Part shown: positions 56,038-64,000 of the stretch, piece after piece
How positions within the stretch are numbered: the first letter of the stretch is position 1
Layout: each line of letters starts with the position of its first letter
Assembly (NCBI GenBank): GCA_029448655.1
Contig: JACCLO010000008.1
Location: 2,046,001 to 2,110,000 of the forward strand
From: Wolfiporia cocos
Lineage: Eukaryota; Basidiomycota; Agaricomycetes; Polyporales; Phaeolaceae
Length of the DNA: 64,000 bases
Reading direction: 5' to 3'
Notes under the pieces: model-generated
Told to the model about the DNA's origin: nothing
What the model saw: only the letters and a program-made list of their open reading frames with translations
Database searches by the model: none
Made by a program: the position numbers and the translations under genes

Positions 56038-57612
56038 ATGGTGTCTCTATTTGGGTGGTTCAAAAAGGTATGCTCCTCTTCCTCCTCTGCCACCGCTGAC
56101 CAGACAGGTGAAGGACTCGCTCTTCCTGGCAGGGCCAGCCCGACGACTACGAGCAGATCCTCGCCTCGCTCGCGCTCGACATCCAGAAGCGGCAGACGCT
56201 CCTGTCCGAGATCCGCCTGCGCGAGCGGCGCGCGACGCTCCTGTTCTCCGTGTACGCGCTCGCGTTCTGGGGCGCGTGGAGCGCGCTCTGGTATGAGGAG
56301 CTCCTCCCGAACATCAGCGGGCACACGCAGAACAGCGCGTTCGAGCGCGCGGTCAAGGCGCTGCCCGTGTACGCGGGCCCGATTGTGTGCGTGTGTGGGC
56401 GTGGGCGCGGCATGGGCTCGGCTAATACGTACGTCGCAGGATCCTGTTCGTGCGCCGCATTGTACAGATTTGGTACGCGCGCACGGCAGACGCGGAAGGT
56501 ACGTGGCATCTTCTGCTTGCTGGAAGCTTCGCGGGGACGTGTATAGGCGTGGCCACGTGCTATGGCTTTATGCTTTATGCTACCGTGTAGCGACTCGGCA
56601 CAAGGCGGGGGGTGGTTCGCTAAGGAGTGATCGACCAGTACTGCATTTTCGATGATTACACGCACGCTGTGGTCGAAGGCGTCCACCCACGGAGCTGCTG
56701 GCTTTTGCTGACGCTGACTATGGTGCTGACTGCGACCGTTGTGCACTTCAGAAAAGTCTCTCGTAACCTTGCGCAAACAACAGCGCGAGAAGATAGAAGA
56801 GATCAAGAAGAAGACAAACTATTACTCCACGCGTAATCTCCTAGAGCGTTATGGCGACGCGACCAGTCCAGTAAACCCAGAGCCGTCCCTCCGAAGGCGG
56901 AACCCACCACCTGGGTTGCCAGCCACACCGCAGCTGCAGCGTGCCCCACCACAGCTACAGCATGCCCCACCACAAAACTTGCTGGAAACACCAAACTCTG
57001 CGCCCGTACCACTTTCGCCGAGTTTGCAACAACACTTATCTCGTGAGTGTGGTGCTATCGTCTAGTGTTGTGAGCGCTGACATCCCTGCAGCGCCACCCC
57101 CTCGGCCACAGCCGGCCCCGCGCAAGCAGTGGTATGACAAGCTGGCTGACGCGATTCTCGGGGACGAAGACGGCGCATCAGTGAGCACTGCAGCGTCCCG
57201 CTATGCGCTCATCTGTCAGAAATGCTTTGCCCACAACGGCCTCGTGAAGGAGAGCCAGTGGGAGGACGCTCGTGAGCTCTCTTCCTTGCGCGTCCATGAC
57301 GTAGGTGCTCATAGTACGGCTGTCCGTCTCCTGCTACGTATAGAATATGTCTGCCCGAAGTGCGGACACTTCAATCCGTCTGCGCGCTCGCTGCGCCAGG
57401 CGCGTTCCACGTCGGTGTCGCCGACGCCAGGCTCACGCGTCCTCCCGTCGGTGCCGATGCAGCCGCTCCAGCTTCAGATGCCCGAAGGCACGGCCCCTGT
57501 GGCCCCAGGCCCCGCGCCCAACGGTATTCGCGCGCGCCTGCCGACTCAGGAGCAGGAAGGAGATACGACGGTGTCCGAGGAGGGTCCGAGCGTGATGAAG
57601 GTCGACTCGTAG
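56038..57612 (+). CDS. Lunapark (Lnp1)-like ER network protein, 6 exons
   Basis: Stabilises three-way junctions of tubular endoplasmic reticulum. Exons 56038-56067, 56133-56386, 56440-56498, 56752-57042, 57092-57271 and 57344-57612 give 360 codons. The order is a short N-terminal tail, a coiled coil (DYEQILASLALDIQKRQTLL), two hydrophobic hairpin segments (around TLLFSVYALAFWGAW and GPIVILFVRRIVQIW), a second basic coiled coil ending KKTNYYSTRNLLERY, a Pro/Gln-rich linker, and the lunapark zinc ribbon with C253-x2-C256 (ICQKC) and C275-x2-C278 (VCPKC). An intron falls between the two Cys pairs. Introns before exon 4 (253 nt) and within the ribbon are longer or less regular than elsewhere. The C-terminal tail is Pro/Ser-rich. 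Confidence 0.88.
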
Positions 57613-59417
57613 GGCGCCGTCTGGTGGATGTGTCGTGTCGTGTCGCGGGCACGGCCGTATTCTTGCATTGTGGTTTCGCGCTGTTGTCTTACTTGCTGCT
57701 GCTTATCCTCATGGCTTTCGTTTGACTTGGCCGACGTGACCTAGTGGCCCCTGTCACATAGTGCGCCACAAGATCCGGTGGCTGAGCGGCTGAGCGGATC
57801 GGTGCCAGCGATCAATTCGTGCTAGTGATCGCCGTCGCAGATTTCATCGCTGTCTGAGCGGAGCCCCTGTCATGTCATGTAGCTCGGACCCATATGTGCA
57901 CAGATCTCGATGCAGATCCCCTATACGTCGCTGTGGCCGATTACAACAATAGTGTGGCACGCGGGGCAAATAGCACGAACAGTGACTAGCAAGCCACATT
58001 GAGGCGTGGACGCCATCCACGCTGAGTATTTGTCCAACCATTTCTGTCCTTTTGTGGTTCGATAACTAGATGCGCTTCGTATGCATTCAATCTGATGGTT
58101 TTTTCACAATCGGAGAAGGTCAGGTCTGAAGAGTATTCTTGCATTCATAATCCAAAATGAACGCCTCAAGCAATCGTCAGATGCATCGCCCGCCCATTGC
58201 CACCAGCTCTGACCTATTTATATGTGTTCAGCATCTATTATTCTGATGAGACGCGAAAGTATGCGCCCTCGTATGTCAGGAGATGGTGTTATTTAGGAGA
58301 GCAATGAGGTCTGGTCAATGCAATGCAAGTGAGATTATTCAAGTGGAGTGTAAGCGTTGTGTTGCTGCCGCATCGTAATCACAAGGTAGTAACCATTTGG
58401 TAATTGTCATCGGGTTATTCTGGGCCTTGCACCGTCCGGCAGTGTCGGTATGAGCAATACCGGACATGCTCAGCTCGTGACGGCTACAGGAAAGCCTGGC
58501 GGGCAACGCTGGATGGAATCTGCCGGCTCAAATGCGCAGTAGGCACGAAACGAAAGACTCGTCCATTATTTCGACGTCCATGCAAATCTGTTCTTTTCGC
58601 CACCTGGCCGTCAAGTCAGGAGGATCAGTCTTCAACCTCTCACTTGTAGCGGTTCCTTCCGGACGTGAGAGCTGGTGGTGGACCTTGACAAGCCACATTG
58701 CCGAAGTCAAAATCAAAATCATGAGAACCGCCACCCGGAAAGCAAAAGAATCGATTGCCGTGGGTTCAATCGTTCTTCGCGCGACACGTCAGCGATAGAC
58801 GGGCTACGCAGCAAGATAAGTCGCTCGGGCTTTACGCGGGCGCGGAGTTTGCTGCATAATACCAACTCCCTGACGATCGCAATCCCTTGGCAGAAGCCTG
58901 CGTCGGGCATCGTGACTGCGAACCCCAAGATGATGTCGCTGGCGTGTCTACAACTCTAGACTTTGAGCAAGGATGTTCTGCGCGAGTCCCGTCGACGTAT
59001 GGACGACTCACTGTAACGTGCGCCTGCGTCCAAGCTGGAGATGCGAGACTCTGCGGGAACGCGATCGACCATCATCCCATTTCGATCGCTGGAGAGAACC
59101 GATGAACAGCTTTTTGCCAGGATGACGGAAAGAACGCTCCAAGATCACCGCGGTTTCCAATTGGGTCGGCTAACAGATGCCGAGCTCGGCCGCCCACTTC
59201 TCAGGAATCCAGTACGCCACACTCGATACTGAGGATCACCTACCTGCTTTCGGAATCATGGGGACACTGACCCGCAGCGTACCGGCATGCCATACACCAA
59301 CGGATGCTTCACGTGTCGTGGGATAGCTCGAGATGCTATTTAAGTAGACTTCGTTCTCAGCGCCCACGTACTCCATCTCATTGATCAGAGTCCACTCCGG
59401 TTCAGCTTCTGTTAGAG
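57613..59417. other. 1.8 kb gene-free stretch before the adenylate-forming reductase
   Basis: No motif-bearing frame above 94 codons on either strand. The right end serves as promoter of the adenylate-forming reductase. No clear TATA box was found in the last 100 bases. Confidence 0.4.
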
Positions 59418-62400
59418 ATGTCTGCATCTGCGCCGCCCATGCTCCCGCCCCTCGATGGTTCGCTCTCTCTCATCCCTGGGCTTGTCGACTTCCATGCCGA
59501 GCACAATCCCGCCTCTCCGTTCTTTGTCTTCCCATTCCCGGACTTGTCTTCTGACACGCTCGGAAGCGTATCGTTCCTCGACTTCGCTCAGGCAACCCAC
59601 CGCGTCGCGCACTCCTTCAGACCAGGGCGAAAGGGAGAGGAGGGCGCCGTCGTTGCCATCGTCGTGAACTGCGACACCCTGCTCTACCATGCGCTCGTCG
59701 CGGGTCTGATCCGCGCGGGGCTCGTCCCCTTCCCGATGTCCCCCCGTAATCCCGCGCCTGCGATAGCGAGCCTGATGGAGCGCACGAACTGCCACCGCAT
59801 CGTCTCGCAGCCCACCTTCGCACCGCTCACCGATGCGGTCCGGGAGAGCCTGCCGAGCGAATTTAACATGCACGTCGACGACCTTCCCGTGCTCACGGAC
59901 GTCTTCCCGACTCTCGCGCCCTCCTTCGATCCACCGCACGCCGCCGCGGGCCCCTATCCGCCTCCGCCGCACGCCGCGTCGCCATCGGACGTCGTGCTCT
60001 ATCTGCACTCCTCGGGCTCCACCGGCTTTCCGAAGCCTATCCCGCATACGCACACGACGATCCTGCACTGGTGCAAGCTGCCCATTCTCGCGGAGTCGCG
60101 CAGGAAGGCGTTACGGTGGGGGTGCATGGCGCTGCCGCCGTTCCACGTAATGGGGCTCTGCTCGCAGCTGTACGCGCCGCTGCTGTCCGGTCGGCCGACG
60201 TCGCTGTTCCCCCCGCGCGCGATTGCGTCGGCGCCCCCGGTCGTGCCGACCCCACAGAACACGATTGAGACGGCGCGCAAGACGGGCTGCACGGCTATCG
60301 AGGGCGTCCCTGCTTTCGTCGAGGTAGGTTCTCGTTGTATAGCGTGCTTGTGATCGCTGGACGTACTGTTTCCTCCAGGCGTGGGCGCAGAACGAGGATG
60401 ACGCGAAATACCTCGCGTCTCTCCAGGCTCTTGTCAGTATTTACTCCACATTGCGCTGACCACGGGAGCTAGTCGCTTATCGCTCACCGCCCTAGATATT
60501 CGCCGGCGGTCCGCTCTCCAGAGCGAACGGCGAGAAGCTTGTTGCAAAAGGCGTGCGCCTGTTCGCGTGCTACGGTGCAACAGAGTTTGGCACATTGACA
60601 TGCGTGTTCGACGACGGCGTCGAGGAGCCGAGCGCTATTGGCAAGACCCGCGCCGACTGGGAATGGATGCAGCTTCCCAGGGAGTGCACGCCTCGCTGGG
60701 TGCCTCAAGGGGACGGAACATTCGAGCTGCAGTTGTTGGTGCGTGCCAGAATGTCACGACGTAGCCGTCCGAAGTATGCTGAGGTATCGCCCGCATGTAC
60801 GAGCAGACGTGCGAGACGCACCAGCCTTGCGTCGAGAATTTGCCAAATGGGGAGCGTGGCTATGCCACATCCGACCTCTGGGAACCACATCCGACCAAGC
60901 CCGGTCTCTGGCGAATGTACGTCGCAGCCGATATGACTGGCAAATGAAGTCTGACGTCAGATATGAAGTGTCGGGCGTGCCGACGATGTCATTGTACTTG
61001 GATCAGGTGCGTCGCCCCTGGAATGTTTCGAGGGAGGCTATTAATTTCTATCCAGGTGAGAAGACGGTACCAATCCCTCAGGAGAATCACATTGGCGCGC
61101 ATCCATGGGTTGCGGGCGCTGTGATGTTTGGCCGCGGTTACCAGCAGGTAGGCATTCTCGTTGAGCCGAAGGAAGGCCACGAAGTAGCAAGGGGAGACGA
61201 GGCTACGGTTGTGAAGTTCCGGAATGCGATTTGGTAGGTTTCCATCCCCATCGTTCTAAACATGCTGTTCAGCTCGATTCAGGCAAAATGTCGAAGAGGC
61301 TAACCACCTCGCACCTGCCTTCTCGCGCATCTTCAAGGAGATGATCCTGGTGGCGGACCCTGAACGCCCGTTCATTCGCGCTGCTAAAGGGACTATCCAA
61401 CGGAAAAAGACGCTGGAGCTATATCAGCAGGATATCGAACAGCTGTATGTTGCGCAGGCTAAGAACCGTCTCATAGCGCTAATTTGCTATGAACAGGTAT
61501 AAAACAATCGAAGAAAGCAGAGACTCACATGGTGTTGCGCCTCCGCCGTCCTGGAGGGCAAGCGACATCCAGGCATGGCTGCTAGAGCACGCCGCCGTCA
61601 TCGACGACGAGAAAAGCCCGACGGTTGATCACGATCTGTTTGACCAAGGCTTCGACAGGTGGGCATGCCCTTCCTCATGGAGATTATGATAACGCTCAAC
61701 TCTTCCAGTCTGAGCGCGACCTTCTTGCGAAACCGCATCATTGGTGCCCTGCGGGAATCGACCGATCCCGCGATCAACGACTCCGCAACCCGCGTGAGCC
61801 AGAACTTCATCTTTCAGCACCCGACGCTCGTTGCGCTCGCAGCCGCCGTAGAGGCCCTCGTCGCTCATTCAGACGCGCGATCGTCGTCATCGATGCATTC
61901 TCCCACCGTTGAAATCGACGCCATGGTGGCCAAATATGCAGCGAGACTGCCCGCTAAGCCAGAGGCGTTTAGGAGCTGGAAAGACGAGGGCGCCGTCATT
62001 ATCCTTACTGGCACGACCGGCAGTCTAGGGGCGCATATCCTGGCGGTGCTGCTCGCAGATGAACGCGTAAAGTGTGTTTATGCGTTGAACCGCGGGTCGA
62101 AGGTCACGGAGCGCCAGCGCGGTGCGTTCGAAAATGCTGAGCTCCCTGCCGCACTGTTGGACGACCCCAAGCTGGTCCTCCTTTCTGGCGACCTGAGCCG
62201 CGAGGACTTCGGTTTGGATAAACAGGTCTTGGACGAAGTTTGTGGCTGCACTCGCAGGTTGAGGAAAGTAACTGACGGCTCGTATAGGCCACGGCATCGG
62301 TGACCCACATCGTGCACAACGCATGGAGGGTAGACTTCAATCTGGCGTTGGCCTCGTTCGAGACACACATAGCCGCTGCAGTCCGGCTCCTCTCTCTAGC

Positions 62401-63341
62401 ACCTAGCGCACACTATGTGTTCACCTCGTCCGTCTCCATTGCCGCTGGCTGGCGTGCAGCTAATGGGCGCGGTCCAGTCCCAGAGACTCCTCTTCATAAC
62501 CCCGCTATGGCGGCCAAGACCTCTGGGTACGGGATGTCGAAGTACGTGGTCGAGGAAGTATGTGTGCGCCACAGTTCACGGAGCCATAATGAACATGATG
62601 GAAATCACAGGTCCTCGCCAAGGCATACGACGCTGGTTTGCGGACGACCTCATTGCGGATTGGGCAGATCTCTGGCTCGTCAACAAGCGGTGCGTGGAAC
62701 GCGACTGACTGGGTACCGAGCATCATCAAATCGAGTGTCGCCTTGGGAGCCCTGCCTGAGCTGGATGGGGTGCGTCTATTCTTCTGGTGCACTGTAACAT
62801 GGACTCCGCTGACGGGGTCATTCGTTGTATAGGTTGTCTCGTGGCTCCCAATGGACTCCGTAGCGGGAGCGACTGTAGACGTAATGCTGGGCTCTGGAGT
62901 ACCCAATCTCATCAACGTTGTACATCCGCGGCCTGTAGTGTGGCGCGCAGTGGCAAGTGCCGTCAATGAGGAGCTGGGTAGAAAAGTAGAGCTTATTCCT
63001 CTCGGGGAATGGGTGAAACAGCTGGAGGATGCAGCAAGTGACGCATCTGCCCAGGACCTAGAGACTATTGTAAGTTCAATGTCTCGTGAAGAAGCGCAAT
63101 TGCTCACCAGCGTTCCATGTAGCCGGGGATTAAACTGCTAGAGTACTTCCGAAGCCTGGCTGTGTTGGAGAAGGAGGCTCGTGAGGCGCAGGTCGGCGAG
63201 TTTGAGGTCGGGGGTCTTCCAGTTTTCCAGACGGCCCAAGCGCAAAGCGTTAGCCGAACGCTCGCAGAGCTTTTGCCTCTGGGCGACAAAGACGCAAGAT
63301 TATGGGTGAAGTACTGGCGTCAAGTCGGGTTCCTTGCATGA
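59418..63341 (+). CDS. NRPS-like adenylate-forming reductase (A-T-R), 13 exons
   Basis: Activates a carboxylic acid as AMP-ester, loads it on a carrier domain and reduces it with NADPH to an aldehyde (family knowledge). Exons 59418-60323, 60379-60432, 60496-60738, 60807-60916, 60969-61006, 61056-61233, 61283-61444, 61497-61658, 61709-62237, 62288-62557, 62611-62769, 62833-63069 and 63123-63341 give 1088 codons, normal for the family. Adenylation motifs are SSGSTGFPKP (about 196), CYGATEFG (345), YATSDL, GRADDV and GEKTVP. The carrier motif is GFDSLSA with Ser618 as phosphopantetheine site. The thioester-reductase domain has TGTTGSLGAH (718) and the catalytic YGMSK (Y875, K879). No condensation domain is present. 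The substrate is unknown, possibly an aromatic or fatty acid or an aminoadipate-like acid. It stands alone inside the window. Confidence 0.93.
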
Positions 63342-64000
63342 AATAGCTGTTAAAATGATCATGTAGTCAGATTTCGCTTCGTTTGTGGTCTATTGATATA
63401 CAATCATATAGAGCAGACTCGGAATTAGAGCAGACTCGGAATTAACATTACAAAGTGGTCTCGCAACCATGGGTCATGGGTGCGAGCTCGAGAGCGCTGA
63501 GTGAGAGTGACGCTCGTGACCGTGACTACGCGCGCTTGATTGCTGACCGGATTGGTCGCGGCCCGGTCCCAGCCGGAGGCCGAGAGCGTCGGTCATCGAC
63601 AACATGTTTGCCAGCAGGCAAGTTGGAGATGGCGTGCGTGCAATGGCACTACGGTACGCAGCGCCTTCGACCTCCCAACCCGGTCAACCATCACCGCTCA
63701 TGTCTCGGCACGAACGATACTGGGTGCCTGCTACCGACAACGTGAAACCTCGTTGAATGACTCGAGCCGCGGTTAGGGCCCGTGCACGCCGGTGGCAACC
63801 CTTCTGATCATCGCCGCATTGAAACAGTTCATCGTTTGCGCGGTTGCCTGGCGTGCATACACTGGTGCGCGAGCTACAGAACGATTACCTTGTTTCAAAC
63901 GATAATAAATCGAATGACACGGTCAGCCTCCGGATTCTAACGGCTCCAGGAATGGTGCGAACGCTACTTAATGACAGCTGATGCTATAGATTGATCTGAG
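63342..64000. other. 3' flank and window edge
   Basis: No gene recognised in the last 659 bases. A short perfect tandem of a GAGCAGACTCGGAATTA word occurs near 63411-63444. Confidence 0.4.

Noticed and set aside
56101..56132. Earlier AG (56107) as start of lunapark exon 2
   Set aside because: It would shift the frame away from the conserved DYEQILASLALDIQKRQ coiled coil; the AG at 56131-56132 keeps the frame.
1..64000. CRISPR arrays, operon-type gene sets or prophage
   Set aside because: Gene structure is eukaryotic throughout, and no regularly spaced direct repeats were seen.

Overview
The window reads as nuclear DNA of a filamentous basidiomycete, most likely an Agaricomycete and possibly of the Polyporales. 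The grounds are GC-rich genes cut by many short introns (mostly 50-65 nt, GT-AG), TATA boxes about 45-80 nt upstream of several start codons, and typical basidiomycete families (DUF6699-like, adenylate-forming reductase, tandem aldo-keto reductases, a Ski2/DDX60-type helicase). I assembled exons by hand; every model below keeps an open frame across all its junctions, and exon coordinates are given in the entries.

Layout. 0.7-8.7 kb: arginyl-tRNA synthetase, a Pyp1-like HAD phosphatase, a 2.9 kb gene-poor gap and a Ser/Gly-rich putative surface protein. 9.0-24.2 kb: two inverted copies of one transposon-like repeat (copy A on plus, copy B on minus) flank an HMG-box transcription factor gene. 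Copy B carries a tandem internal duplication and one apparently intact 605-codon zinc-finger ORF with remote hAT-like features; copy A is broken. 23.9-25.6 kb: a cluster of short GTAAATTAC motifs. 25.7-27.5 kb: a small unknown gene and a decayed, intron-bearing copy of the phosphatase. 28.2-30.0 kb: head-to-head ribosomal protein genes uS15 (RPS13) and eS6 (RPS6). 32.2-32.9 kb: an isoprenylcysteine methyltransferase-like (ICMT-like) gene, whose paralogue lies at 54.1-54.8 kb. 33.1-39.3 kb: a 16-exon DDX60-like helicase. 40.0-46.2 kb: two aldo-keto reductase paralogues with the same exon pattern, separated by a GC-rich block and a dense GTCAC/GTGAC motif cluster. 47.9-50.5 kb: a 17-exon SPFH-domain gene. 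50.9-52.1 kb: a DUF6699-like gene. 56.0-57.6 kb: a lunapark homologue. 59.4-63.3 kb: an adenylation-thiolation-reductase enzyme.

How the genes relate. Most are unlinked housekeeping functions (translation, ER shape, prenyl-protein methylation, RNA helicase). The two ribosomal genes share a 349 bp intergenic promoter. The adenylate-forming reductase has no recognisable tailoring cluster beside it inside the window. Local duplication is the recurring theme: the aldo-keto reductases, the ICMT-like genes, the phosphatase and its pseudogene, and the internally duplicated inverted transposon copies. I found no CRISPR array, rRNA or tRNA that I could support.
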